This document shows positions 33,552 through 41,250 of a DNA stretch of 51,609 nt, piece by piece. Position 1 is the stretch's first letter, and each line of letters begins with the position of its first letter. The DNA lies in NCBI GenBank assembly GCA_012729055.1, contig JAAYDW010000030.1, forward strand, positions 1-51,609, given 5' to 3'. The position numbers and the translations under genes were made by a program. The DNA comes from Deltaproteobacteria bacterium (GTDB lineage Bacteria > Desulfobacterota > Syntrophia > Syntrophales > Smithellaceae). Under the pieces are notes generated by a model, which was not told the DNA's origin, did no database searches, and saw only the letters and a program-made list of their open reading frames with translations.

Positions 33552-35078
33552 TCAGTTCCGGCCGGCGGCGGCCAGACGGATGAAAAAGACGCTGCCCTGT
33601 CCCGGAACCGACTTGGCGCGGATAGCGCCGCCGTGCTCCCGGATGATCCGTTGGGAGATGGCGAGTCCCAGCCCCACGCCTCTTTCCTTGGTCGTGTAAA
33701 AGGGTTTGAAGATGTTTTTCAGTTCCTCGGGGCCGATGCCCCGGCCCGTGTCCCGGATCAGAATGCCGACGGCCGGACCGGCGCCGGTTTCGATTCGGGA
33801 GGTTCGGAACGTCAGCGAGCCGCCGTCGGGCATGGCTTCGATGGCATTGAGCGCGATGTTGATGATGACCTGCAGGATCTGCTGCTCGTCGACCCGGACC
33901 GGCGGAAGGGCGTCGTGCAGTTCCTGCTGGATGGTGATCCGGTCGGCCAGACGGTTGGCGCCGATGATCGCAATCGCTTTGGCGACGATGACGTTGATGT
34001 CCTGCGCGACGATTTTGCCGCTTCCCGGACGGGCGTAGTTCAGAAACTGGCTTACGACCGCGTTGAGGCGGTTCACTTCCTCGATGATGACGTTGAGCAG
34101 CTGGGTCTGCTCTTCCGTAGCCGCCTCCGATTGCAGGTACTGCGCCGCGCCCTTGATCGACCCCAGCGGATTGCGGATTTCGTGGGCGAAGACGGGCGCC
34201 ATTTCGGCAAGCAGCAGGGCTTTTTCCCTTTCCAGCTTCTCGTCGAACTCATAGAGCGAAGTGAAGACGTCTTTGCTGTCCGGATACAGCAAACTGAAGA
34301 TCTTCTTCAGAATCATTTTGACCGGCGTCACGGAGATGACGATCAGAAACGACGTCATGATCACGCTGGTGAACGACGGCAGGGGGATATTGAAAAAGTA
34401 CGCCACCAGGTAAAAGATGAAGGCGCCGATGAGCGTACAGACAAAGATGACGAGCGCGCGGGCGAAAAAGTCGTGCAGTTCGGAAAGCTGGGGGTAGGCG
34501 ATCACGAGCAGCGTGAAATACAGCAGGGCGGACAGCACCAGGCCGGCGACCGGCGGAAATGACCAGCCCGCAGCGCCCAGCAGATCGACCGAGCAAAGCA
34601 GGGCGGCCGTTGCACAGGCGATGAGCAGGTAGCGCAGGCGTTTTTTCTCCGCGCTGGGCTCCAGCCGGCGGACATGGCGCCACAGGGCGCCGTAACAGAC
34701 CGCGAGCACGACGCACGTGTAGGCGACGAGCGCCCATCCCAGCCAGGGCTGTCCGGCCAGCGGCGTCAATCCGGCGACGATACCGGCGGCGCTCAGGACG
34801 GATGTGAGCGCCACCGCTCCCTGGGTCAGAAAGGAGGCATGGCGGGTCAGATGCAGGAAAAACCGGACGGCCAGCGGCGCGATGGCCGGCAGGCCGACGG
34901 TCGCGACAACCGCCCAGAAGTCCGGTGCAAACAGTCCCCGGAAAAAAACCGCCGCCTGGTAAAGAAAAACCGCCAGGCAAAGGACCGCAAAGGATCTGTG
35001 CAGCCTGTCCGTTTTTCCGGTGATGAAAAGCGACAGAGCGATCGTAAAGCTGGTGGCCGCCAGTGTAAAAGTGTCCAT
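33552..35078 (-). CDS. Membrane-bound sensor histidine kinase, NtrB/AtoS-like
   Basis: A 508-residue kinase. The N-terminal half holds about eight hydrophobic helices (residues 1-260), resembling the 7TM/HPP-like sensors of PilS/PrsK-type kinases. HisKA follows with His299 (VFAHEIRNPLGSIKG), then HATPase with NIALNAIEAMP, DTGRGIGPEE and GVGLGLAISQRI. The ATG at 35078 follows GAGGG at 6 nt; a TTG two codons earlier is less likely. It lies upstream of the NtrC-family regulator on the same strand and so forms a two-component system with it. The sensed signal is unknown and is probably in or at the membrane. Confidence 0.93.
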   Translation of the reverse strand: MDTFTLAATSFTIALSLFITGKTDRLHRSFAVLCLAVFLYQAAVFFRGLFAPDFWAVVATVGLPAIAPLAVRFFLHLTRHASFLTQGAVALTSVLSAAGIVAGLTPLAGQPWLGWALVAYTCVVLAVCYGALWRHVRRLEPSAEKKRLRYLLIACATAALLCSVDLLGAAGWSFPPVAGLVLSALLYFTLLVIAYPQLSELHDFFARALVIFVCTLIGAFIFYLVAYFFNIPLPSFTSVIMTSFLIVISVTPVKMILKKIFSLLYPDSKDVFTSLYEFDEKLEREKALLLAEMAPVFAHEIRNPLGSIKGAAQYLQSEAATEEQTQLLNVIIEEVNRLNAVVSQFLNYARPGSGKIVAQDINVIVAKAIAIIGANRLADRITIQQELHDALPPVRVDEQQILQVIINIALNAIEAMPDGGSLTFRTSRIETGAGPAVGILIRDTGRGIGPEELKNIFKPFYTTKERGVGLGLAISQRIIREHGGAIRAKSVPGQGSVFFIRLAAAGRN

Positions 35079-35290
35079 GAACAACCCTCGTTTCCTGATG
35101 GGCAGCTATATAACGCAGAAACCACAAAAAACTAAGAAATAATTTTTGTGCCGGTTTTGCCTGGAGAAAGCGCCCCGACGGGACGGCAGCCCGGCGGCGC
35201 GGCCGCGCCCGGAAACGATTGACTTTTTCCATACTCTGATTTAAGAGCCGGAGAAAGATTAAACAACAATGCAAAGGGGTGGTGAAGTTC

Positions 35291-36343
35291 ATGAAAAAAA
35301 GAGATTTACTGAAAAAGGCGGTCGAACATATCGATATCAAGGCCATTGACGCCGTGCCGATGATCGAGGCCATGAAGAAGATGTCCTTTTCCGCCCGCGA
35401 TCTGGCCAATGCGGCCGATATTTACGACCGGATGCTCAAGGAGAAAAAATGCGCCGTCATTCTGACGCTGGCCGGTTCCACCAGCGCCGCCGGCTGCATG
35501 CAGGTTTACGTCGATCTGGTGAAGAACAACATGGTGGACGCCATCGTTGCGACCGGCGCGTCCATCGTGGATATGGATTTTTTCGAGGCGCTGGGATTTC
35601 AGCATTACCAGGGAACGCCGTTTGTGGACGACAAGCTGCTGCGGAGTCTCTACATCGACCGGATCTACGACACGTTCATCAGCGAGGACGACCTGCAGCA
35701 CTGCGACCGCACGATCAAGAAAATCGCCGATGCGCTTGAGCCGCGTCCCTATTCCTCCCGGGAATTCATCGCTGAAATGGGAAAATACCTGACCCGGCAC
35801 GCCAAGAAGAAAAATTCGCTGGTGCAGGCGGCCTACGAAAATAACGTGCCGATTTTCTGTCCGGCCTTCTCGGACAGCTCCGCGGGCTTCGGGCTGGTGC
35901 TGCATCAGGTGGAGCATCCCGACAGCCATGTGTCCATCGACTCCGTCGCGGATTTCCGGGAGCTGACGCAAATCAAAATTTCCGCCGGCGCCTCCGGCCT
36001 CCTGATGATCGGCGGCGGCGTTCCGAAAAACTTCGCGCAGGACACGGTGGTGTGCGCGGAAATTCTGGGCCACGACGTGCCGATGCACAAATACGCCATC
36101 CAGATTACCGTGGCGGACGTCCGCGACGGCGCCTGTTCGAGCTCCACGCTCAAGGAGGCCAACTCCTGGGGCAAGGTGGATTCCTCCTGCGAGCAGATGG
36201 TGTACGCGGAGGCCACGACCGTTCTGCCGCTTCTGGCGAGCTACGCCTACCACAAGGGAAGCTGGAAGACGCGCCGGAAATGGGAGCTGGCCCGGCTCTT
36301 CGACGCGAAGCGCAAAACGCCGGTTGCCAAAAAGAAAAAGTAG
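35291..36343 (+). CDS. Deoxyhypusine synthase-like protein (probable homospermidine-type aminobutyl transferase)
   Basis: A 350-residue NAD-dependent deoxyhypusine synthase-family enzyme. It shows LTLAGSTSAAGCMQVYVDL, VATGASIVDMDF, NVPIFCPAFSDSSAGFGL and the catalytic lysine segment EANSWGKVDSS (Lys in SWGK), all family landmarks. Bacteria lack eIF5A, so bacterial members usually transfer the aminobutyl group of spermidine to putrescine (homospermidine) or another amine. The ATG at 35291 has AAGGGG about 11 nt upstream. It diverges from the kinase gene (213-nt gap with no clear promoter) and ends in two strong hairpins. Confidence 0.92.
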   Translation: MKKRDLLKKAVEHIDIKAIDAVPMIEAMKKMSFSARDLANAADIYDRMLKEKKCAVILTLAGSTSAAGCMQVYVDLVKNNMVDAIVATGASIVDMDFFEALGFQHYQGTPFVDDKLLRSLYIDRIYDTFISEDDLQHCDRTIKKIADALEPRPYSSREFIAEMGKYLTRHAKKKNSLVQAAYENNVPIFCPAFSDSSAGFGLVLHQVEHPDSHVSIDSVADFRELTQIKISAGASGLLMIGGGVPKNFAQDTVVCAEILGHDVPMHKYAIQITVADVRDGACSSSTLKEANSWGKVDSSCEQMVYAEATTVLPLLASYAYHKGSWKTRRKWELARLFDAKRKTPVAKKKK

Positions 36344-36357
36344 TCCGGATTTTTCAA

Positions 36358-36423
36358 GCGGGCCTGCAAAAGCCCGCCTTTCGCCTGAAAAAAGAAAAAA
36401 CCCGCCGGAAAGGCGGGTTTTTT
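36358..36423 (+). terminator. Tandem terminator after the deoxyhypusine synthase-like gene
   Basis: The first hairpin is GCGGGC/GCCCGC (36358-36363 and 36372-36377). The second is AAAAAACCCGCC/GGCGGGTTTTTT (36395-36406 and 36412-36423) around a GGAAA loop. The latter has A- and T-tracts on both sides, so it can act in both directions, including for a minus-strand gene formerly at 36512-36661. Confidence 0.85.
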
Positions 36424-36511
36424 GACGCTGTGGAGCGCCAGAGGAACGAGGGCTTTTCTGCAGAATGTCATTTGTCATGGACGATTCGCAGACAACCGAA
36501 TCACCCCGCTG

Positions 36512-36661
36512 TCATGCTTCGATGAAACGGTAGCTGATCTGCGTTTCGTTGGGTTTGCTTACCGCAGCACGCAGCTTCATGCCGACGGCGACCTTTTCCC
36601 GGGGAATGCCGGCGAAGGCGGGAAACCAGTGCTGTTCAAATACTTTTCTTGCAAAATGTTT
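36512..36661 (-). pseudogene. C-terminal remnant of a DUF35 (Zn-ribbon/OB-fold acyl-CoA-associated) protein
   Basis: The minus-strand frame reads EQHWFPAFAGIPREKVAVG then MKLRAAVSKPNETQISYRFIEA and stop, matching the C-terminal strand pattern of the OB-fold in DUF35 proteins. Upstream it is cut by a stop at 36662-36664, next to the AbiE promoter. The rest is missing; I looked for the N-terminal zinc ribbon beyond the AbiE genes and did not find it. DUF35 proteins usually partner thiolases, dehydratases and CoA ligases, and such genes lie just to the right. The toxin-antitoxin module probably arrived with loss of this gene's 5' part. Confidence 0.65.
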
Positions 36662-36699
36662 CTAAATATATATAATTAACACAAGTGATAATTATATAT
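36649..36699 (+). promoter_or_regulatory. AbiE promoter with overlapping 11-bp operator palindrome
   Basis: TTGCAA (36649-36654), a 16-nt spacer and TATAAT (36671-36676) form a good promoter. A perfect inverted repeat, ATATATAATTA/TAATTATATAT (36668-36678 and 36689-36699), has its left arm over the -10 box and its right arm over the start codon. AbiEi antitoxins are known to repress their own operon by binding inverted repeats, so autoregulation is likely. No Shine-Dalgarno is present and the leader would be only about 15 nt. Confidence 0.7.
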
Positions 36700-37294
36700 G
36701 CTTAGTAAGAATGTAACCAAATTGCAGGAATTGAGCAAAAAGCCGTATTTTACGCTGCGTGATGTGGCTCAGACGTTCGGCCTTCTCCAGGCCTCCGCAC
36801 GCGTATTGTGTAGCCGTTATGTCCGGCAGGGGGTGCTGATCAGGCTTAAGAACAGTTTCTACACAACCGCCTGGAAATGGGACGCTCTGACGCGCCGGGA
36901 TTTGTTTGAAATCGCCAATGTATTGCAGGTTCCTTCTTATATTTCTCTAATGACGGCCCTGGCGTATCACAATGTGACAACACAGGCGCAGAGCAATTAT
37001 CAGGAAAGCGTCTGCCTGAAACGTTCGATTGCTTATCATGTCCGGGACGCTGTTTTCAGCTACGTCAAATTGCAGAGCCGGTACTATGGCGGCTTCATCA
37101 AAATAGACGGCATATTTATCGCCGACAAAGAAAAGGCGTTTCTGGATGCGGTCTATCTTTATTCGTTCGGTAAGTATAAGTTCGATATCGAGTCGCTGGA
37201 CATGAAAAAACTGGAGTTGAAAAAAATAAAGAGTTTTGTAAAAGTTTACCCTGAGAAAACAAAAGAAACGGTGAAAAAGCTGTGCGGGATTTAA
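36698..37294 (+). CDS. abiEi: AbiEi-family antitoxin of a type IV toxin-antitoxin system
   Basis: A 198-residue protein. The N-terminal winged-helix region (YFTLRDVAQTFGL, SARVLCSRYVRQGVLIRLKNSFY) is typical of AbiEi antitoxins. The C-terminal domain includes SYISLMTALAYHNV and IADKEKAFLDAVYLYSFG, seen in the AbiEi family. The antitoxin represses the operon and counteracts AbiEii without stably binding it (type IV). Base composition is clearly more AT-rich than the flanking chromosomal genes, suggesting transfer. The start has no ribosome site and may be translated from a near-leaderless mRNA. It overlaps the toxin gene by 13 nt. Confidence 0.88.
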   Translation: MLSKNVTKLQELSKKPYFTLRDVAQTFGLLQASARVLCSRYVRQGVLIRLKNSFYTTAWKWDALTRRDLFEIANVLQVPSYISLMTALAYHNVTTQAQSNYQESVCLKRSIAYHVRDAVFSYVKLQSRYYGGFIKIDGIFIADKEKAFLDAVYLYSFGKYKFDIESLDMKKLELKKIKSFVKVYPEKTKETVKKLCGI

Positions 37295-37968
37295 TTCAAC
37301 ACGAGCAATTTGAGCTGGAAGTACTCGATCGGCTCAACAGCGGAAGATTTCTGGCCAACCTGGTTTTCGGCGGAGGCACCATGCTGCGCTTATGCCATGG
37401 ACTGGATCGCTACTCGGTTGATTTGGATTTCTGGATTATGAAAGATGTCGACTGGACCAAATATTATCGCCGACTGGAAAAATGCTTACTGCAATTTTAT
37501 GCACTTGCCGATTCCGCGAACAAGCATTTTACAATTCTATTCGAATTGAAATCGCCGCAATATCCAAGAGCGCTCAAAATAGAGATTCGCAAAGAAAAAA
37601 AGATGATCAAGACCGAAACCAGCATCGCTTACAGCCCAAACTCCAATATCCAGGTTTTACTCAATACGGTGGCGCTTCCGGATATGATGACGTCAAAGAT
37701 CGAGGCCTTCATCAACCGTAGAGAAATTCGCGATGCATACGATATTGAATTCTTATTAAAGAGAGGCATACCCCTGGCTGCTGAAAATGCACTCCTGGAT
37801 AAATTACAGGAGGGGTTGGAAAAACTCGGGAAAAAGGATTATTCCGTGAAGCTGGGTTCATTGCTCGATGCATCAGTTCGCAAATATTACATGGAAAACG
37901 GATTCCGCATCCTAAAATCGAGCCTGCGGGACAGACTTGTGGAAGCGGGGCCGAATCTTTCATCGTAG
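37282..37968 (+). CDS. abiEii: AbiEii/AbiGii-family nucleotidyltransferase toxin
   Basis: A 228-residue nucleotidyltransferase-fold protein. The N-terminal motif is LVFGGGTMLRLCHGLDRYSVDLDFWIM, containing the GG(G)T nucleotide-binding loop and the DLDF metal-binding aspartates. The later MTSKIEAFINRREIRDAYDIEFLL (K-x-R-x-(x)-D-xxD) completes the DUF1814/AbiEii signature. Such toxins transfer nucleotides to RNA or other targets and cause growth arrest or phage abortive infection. It starts with GTG inside the antitoxin gene. No truncation is seen, so the pair looks functional. Confidence 0.9.
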   Translation: MRDLIQHEQFELEVLDRLNSGRFLANLVFGGGTMLRLCHGLDRYSVDLDFWIMKDVDWTKYYRRLEKCLLQFYALADSANKHFTILFELKSPQYPRALKIEIRKEKKMIKTETSIAYSPNSNIQVLLNTVALPDMMTSKIEAFINRREIRDAYDIEFLLKRGIPLAAENALLDKLQEGLEKLGKKDYSVKLGSLLDASVRKYYMENGFRILKSSLRDRLVEAGPNLSS

Positions 37969-38131
37969 CGTATCGCATTCAAGAATAGTGAACGGTTGAT
38001 AAATGGGGGCCTTTTCCAATTAAACGAATGGTGAGAGCGATGAAGGTATCATTTCAAGCTGAATCTCCTCGGATCTTACGATGGAGAAGAAAGATGCGCA
38101 TGGCGGGAAAAGCCGGCGAAGGAGAAACTCT

Positions 38132-39007
38132 ATGAAACTGACCTCCGATTTTGTCGGCGCATCCCTCAAAGAATACACCTGCACGGTTGACGCCCGCTGG
38201 ACCATGAACTATGCGGCGGCCATAGGCGATGCCGATCCTGTCTACTTCGATGACGAGCGCCCGGAGGGGATCATCGCGCCGCCTCTGTATCCCGTGGCGC
38301 TCACCTGGCCGATTGTGGAGCACATCACGGATTATCTGCGCGCGGACGGATTTCCCCAGGAGGTGCTGTTTACCCAGGTGCATTACAGCGAGCACTTAAC
38401 CCTGCACCGGCCGGTTGCGCCCGGCATGCATCTCGCCATCAACGGCGTCATTGCCGCCATTTTGCCGCATCGGGCGGGGACGTATGTCGTGATCCGGTAC
38501 GATGCGCTGGACGACGCCGGCCGTCAGGTTTTTACCGAACACATCGGCGCCATGATGCGCGGCGTCGAATGCGCGGACGCCGGAAAAGGCGGGTCATCCC
38601 TTCCGTCCGTTCCGCTCCGGGAAAGCGAGTCCCTTTTGTGGGAATCCGTTATTCCCATTTCTCCGCTGGCCCCTTTCATCTACGACGGCTGCACGAGAAT
38701 TCATTTTCCCATCCACACCTCCGTGCAGTTTGCGCGCCGCGTGGGCCTGCCGGGGATTATCCATCAGGGGACGGCAACGCTTGCCGTGTCCGTCCAGAAC
38801 ATCCTCCGCCGAGAGGCGGGCGGCGATCCGCGCAAACTGGCTTCCGTCTACTGCCGTTTTTCCGGAATGGTGATGCCCGGATCGTCCATCCGGGTTTGCC
38901 TGACCGGCAAAAACAGAGGCGAGGGCGGGACGGATCTGTTCTTCACCGTGTCCAACGCTGAAGGAAAAAAGGCGATCAGCGACGGCTACATGCGATTAAC
39001 CGACTAA
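38132..39007 (+). CDS. MaoC/FAS1-like acyl dehydratase (hotdog fold)
   Basis: A 291-residue protein. The N-terminal half matches the FAS1-like dehydratase domain (YAAAIGDADPVYFDDERPEGIIAPPLYPVALTWP is split over residues 28-62). The C-terminal half is a second hotdog-like domain (HFPIHTSVQFARRVGLPGIIHQGTATLA). The (R)-specific enoyl-CoA hydratase signature of MaoC is DxxxxH; here the second half has IHTSVQFARRVGLPGIIHQG, so catalytic residues are not fully clear. Start at 38132 has GAAGGAG 8 nt upstream. It lies 15 nt before an acyl-CoA ligase gene, so an acyl-CoA hydration/dehydration step is inferred. The DUF35 remnant to the left fits the same setting. Confidence 0.85.
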   Translation: MKLTSDFVGASLKEYTCTVDARWTMNYAAAIGDADPVYFDDERPEGIIAPPLYPVALTWPIVEHITDYLRADGFPQEVLFTQVHYSEHLTLHRPVAPGMHLAINGVIAAILPHRAGTYVVIRYDALDDAGRQVFTEHIGAMMRGVECADAGKGGSSLPSVPLRESESLLWESVIPISPLAPFIYDGCTRIHFPIHTSVQFARRVGLPGIIHQGTATLAVSVQNILRREAGGDPRKLASVYCRFSGMVMPGSSIRVCLTGKNRGEGGTDLFFTVSNAEGKKAISDGYMRLTD

Positions 39008-39022
39008 AGGAGGAAGCGTATC

Positions 39023-40615
39023 ATGACCTGGGAAAAGCTCGATCAAACGTGGCGCTATGTGGAGAAATGGGCCAAGGCCAGGCCGGATGCGGATGCTCTG
39101 GTTTTTGGCGATGAAAAATTAACCTGGCGCGGGTTTGCCGCGCAGATGGACGCGGTGGCCCTGGCGTATCTGGAAGCCGGCATCGAAAAGGGCGACCGGA
39201 TCGCGCTTTTGTCCATGGCGCGAAACGAATTTCTGACCACCTACATGGCCGCGGGCAAGGTTGGGGCGATCTGGCTGGGACTTTCGCCGAAATACACGCA
39301 AGACGAGCTTCGCTTTCAGCTCAACGATTGCCGTCCCAAATTGCTTATCACGCTTCGCGAGTACATGGGAAGCGATCTTGCCGGGACCGTCGGCGCTCTG
39401 CAGAAGGATTGTCCGTTTTTGGAAAAAGTTCTGGTGATCGGCGAGCCTTTCGACGGCGCCGGGAGCTTTGCGGACTATGTCGCAAAACCGCGGCAGAACC
39501 TGGACGCCGCACTTGTCCGGAGAGCGTCCGAAGTCGCCGAGACGGATGACGCGCTGCTTTTGTACACGTCGGGATCGACCGGCAAGCCCAAAGGGGTGGT
39601 CCATACCCACCGCAGCATTGTGGAGAACATCAAAGTGGAAGTTGATAAATTCTTCTTCGATGAACACTCTCGGGGGCTTCTCCACTTCCCCATCAATCAT
39701 GTGGCGGCGGATGTCGAAATCGGATTCGGGGCCATCATGTCGGGCGGCTGCATTGTGTGCATGGACAAATTCGATCCGGCCCAGACCCTGAAAGTCATCG
39801 AGCAGGAAAAGATCACGCATATCGGGCAGGTGCCCGTGATGTTTTTGCTGGAGTTCAAACAGCCGGAATTCTGGACGTGCGATTTCAGCAACGTCAAAGC
39901 CTTTGTCTGGGCGGGAGCGGCCGCGCCGAAGATCATGATCGATCTGCTTTCCCCCATCTGCCGGAAGTCGGGGGCCAAACTCATCACCGGCTACGGCAGC
40001 ACGGAAGTCTGCGGCTTCATCACCTACACCGGACCGGAGGACGGCACAGAGACGCTGCTCAAGACGGTCGGAAAAATTGCCGAGCCCTTTGAACTGAAAA
40101 TTGTCGATCGGGAACGCCGGGAAGTCGCCGCCGGCGTTATCGGCGAAATTGCCGTGCGGGGTCCTTTTCTGATGAAGGGGTACTACAACAATCCCAAAGA
40201 AACGGATAAGGTTATTGACCGGGAAGGCTGGTATTACACGACGGATTTGGGCTTCAGGGACGAGGGCGGATATGTGCATATCACCGGCAGACTTTCGGAA
40301 ATGTTCAAAAGCGGCGGCGAAAATGTGTATCCGCGGGAAGTGGAGGAGGTCATCGAGACGCATGCGGCGGTGCTCTTTGCCGCTGTGATCGGAGTTCCGG
40401 ACGACATCTATCAGGAAGTCGGCTGGGCCTTTGTCATGCCGACGCCGGGGCAGAATGTCACGGAAGACGAGCTGCGCGATTTGTGCAAATCCGCACTGGC
40501 GAACTTCAAGGTGCCGAAAAAATTCTTTATCCGTCCCCTGCTGCCGCTTCTGGCGAGCGGCAAGGTGAACAAGCTGGCCCTGAAGGACGAAATCCGGGAG
40601 ATAATGAAAAAATAA
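39023..40615 (+). CDS. AMP-forming acyl-CoA synthetase (ANL superfamily)
   Basis: A 530-residue ligase with P-loop LLYTSGSTGKPKGVVHTH, ATP/adenine motif ITGYGSTEVCGF, hinge region DLGFRDEGGYVHITGRLSEMFKSGGENVYP and the C-terminal catalytic lysine in LLASGKVNKLAL. It activates a carboxylic acid to an acyl-AMP and then the CoA thioester. AAAGGAGG lies 8 nt before the ATG. Chain length cannot be told from sequence; genes of this kind beside a MaoC-like dehydratase often serve medium- or branched-chain or aromatic acids. Confidence 0.93.
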   Translation: MTWEKLDQTWRYVEKWAKARPDADALVFGDEKLTWRGFAAQMDAVALAYLEAGIEKGDRIALLSMARNEFLTTYMAAGKVGAIWLGLSPKYTQDELRFQLNDCRPKLLITLREYMGSDLAGTVGALQKDCPFLEKVLVIGEPFDGAGSFADYVAKPRQNLDAALVRRASEVAETDDALLLYTSGSTGKPKGVVHTHRSIVENIKVEVDKFFFDEHSRGLLHFPINHVAADVEIGFGAIMSGGCIVCMDKFDPAQTLKVIEQEKITHIGQVPVMFLLEFKQPEFWTCDFSNVKAFVWAGAAAPKIMIDLLSPICRKSGAKLITGYGSTEVCGFITYTGPEDGTETLLKTVGKIAEPFELKIVDRERREVAAGVIGEIAVRGPFLMKGYYNNPKETDKVIDREGWYYTTDLGFRDEGGYVHITGRLSEMFKSGGENVYPREVEEVIETHAAVLFAAVIGVPDDIYQEVGWAFVMPTPGQNVTEDELRDLCKSALANFKVPKKFFIRPLLPLLASGKVNKLALKDEIREIMKK

Positions 40616-40795
40616 GGAAATCATCGCGACAGCCGCACCGGTCATACCGGAAGCGCGCTGCAAGAAGCCGTCCGAGATCGCGGGTATGCCGGCCGCTGTC
40701 AACGCAGGTGCTGTTCAGGACGTTTAAGTAGAGCCCGGGACTGCGTTGTTTACTTCTATGTTTTTCTGCCGCCGCCGCTGATCCTGCAAGCTCCT

Positions 40796-40927
40796 TTACA
40801 CAATTCGAATCCCCGTTTTCAGAATCTCTTTGACGAAGTAATCGCTGTCGTTGAAGTCTTCCGGACGGTAGGGCATCGGGAGACAAAACATTAAAAAATC
40901 TGACGGCACGGTACGGAATGGAGAAAA
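40796..40927 (-). pseudogene. Possible C-terminal remnant of a small nucleotidyltransferase
   Basis: The minus-strand frame reads VPSDFLMFCLPMPYRPEDF then NDSDYFVKEILKTGIRIV and stop. PYRPEDF...DYF..EI..TG resembles the end of minimal nucleotidyltransferase (MNT) proteins, often partnered with HEPN toxins. The N-terminal GSxxxG catalytic part is absent, cut off at the terminator that follows the tRNA/tmRNA remnant. Tentative call. Confidence 0.35.
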
Positions 40928-40931
40928 AACA

Positions 40932-40959
40932 AAAAACCCGCCGTCGCCGGCGGGTTTTT
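40932..40959 (-). terminator. Rho-independent terminator downstream of the tRNA/tmRNA 3' remnant
   Basis: AAAAACCCGCCG/CGGCGGGTTTTT closes a 4-nt TCGC loop. Read on the minus strand it lies 31 nt after the CCA end of the RNA-gene remnant at 40991-41015, exactly where that gene's own terminator is expected. The symmetric A/T tracts mean it could also stop transcription from the acyl-CoA ligase side. Confidence 0.8.
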
Positions 40960-40990
40960 GTGTTTCTTTGGATCATGTCGGATGAGGGCT

Positions 40991-41015
40991 TGGTGGAGAT
41001 GAGGAGGATCGAACT
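40991..41015 (-). other. 25-nt 3' end of a tRNA-Ala or tmRNA gene: probable attachment-site half of an integrated island
   Basis: Read on the minus strand it gives AGTTCGATC, CTCCT, CATCTCC, ACCA: the T-loop from position 52, the 3' strand of the T stem, the acceptor strand, discriminator A73 and CCA. Position 70 is T, as needed for the G3-U70 pair of tRNA-Ala and tmRNA, which is why those two are favoured. The gene body is absent; AT-rich DNA begins directly to the right. A 3' fragment plus its own terminator on the left is what remains at the far end of an element that inserted into the gene and rebuilt it at its other end. Confidence 0.7.
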
Positions 41016-41021
41016 AATATT

Positions 41022-41060
41022 ATAACTATATATAATAATTATAATTATTAATATAGTTAT
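41022..41060. repeat. Long AT-rich near-perfect palindrome next to the attachment site
   Basis: ATAACTATAT (41022-41031) pairs with ATATAGTTAT (41051-41060), and the centre AATAATTATAATTATT is itself palindromic. It starts 7 nt from the RNA-gene remnant and ends 7 nt before a 12-nt tandem repeat. A recombination-protein site or transcript hairpin is possible. Confidence 0.8.
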
Positions 41061-41066
41061 TTTCAA

Positions 41067-41090
41067 CATACCCCCAAACATACCCCCAAA
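41067..41090. repeat. Two tandem 12-nt repeats CATACCCCCAAA
   Basis: Perfect head-to-tail copies at 41067-41078 and 41079-41090, about 50 nt inside the presumed island end. Short direct repeats at this distance from an attachment core are typical arm-type binding sites of tyrosine integrases; that role is inferred, since no integrase gene is in the window. Confidence 0.75.
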
Positions 41091-41169
41091 CTTTCATATC
41101 TTGCCTTATTAATCGCGTTCCGTCTTCCATAAATTCCATCTCTGATTATTCTGGGAGAATATTGCATGC

Positions 41170-41198
41170 TTGAGAAAAGATCGGCGGTTTGGTATACA
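41170..41198 (+). promoter_or_regulatory. Promoter for the DUF433/PIN-like pair
   Basis: TTGAGA (41170-41175), a 17-nt spacer and TATACA (41193-41198, within TATACAAT) form a good sigma-70 match. The predicted transcript would start near 41205, about 45 nt before the ATG at 41251. This argues against the upstream GTG at 41218 as the start. Confidence 0.6.
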
Positions 41199-41250
41199 AT
41201 AATCAAACAAGTATGGAGTGCTTACATTCGAAAAAGAAAATAATAAAAAT

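Noticed and set aside
40991-41015. A complete tRNA gene
   Set aside because: Only the T-loop-to-CCA part is present; no D arm, anticodon arm or 5' acceptor strand to the right.
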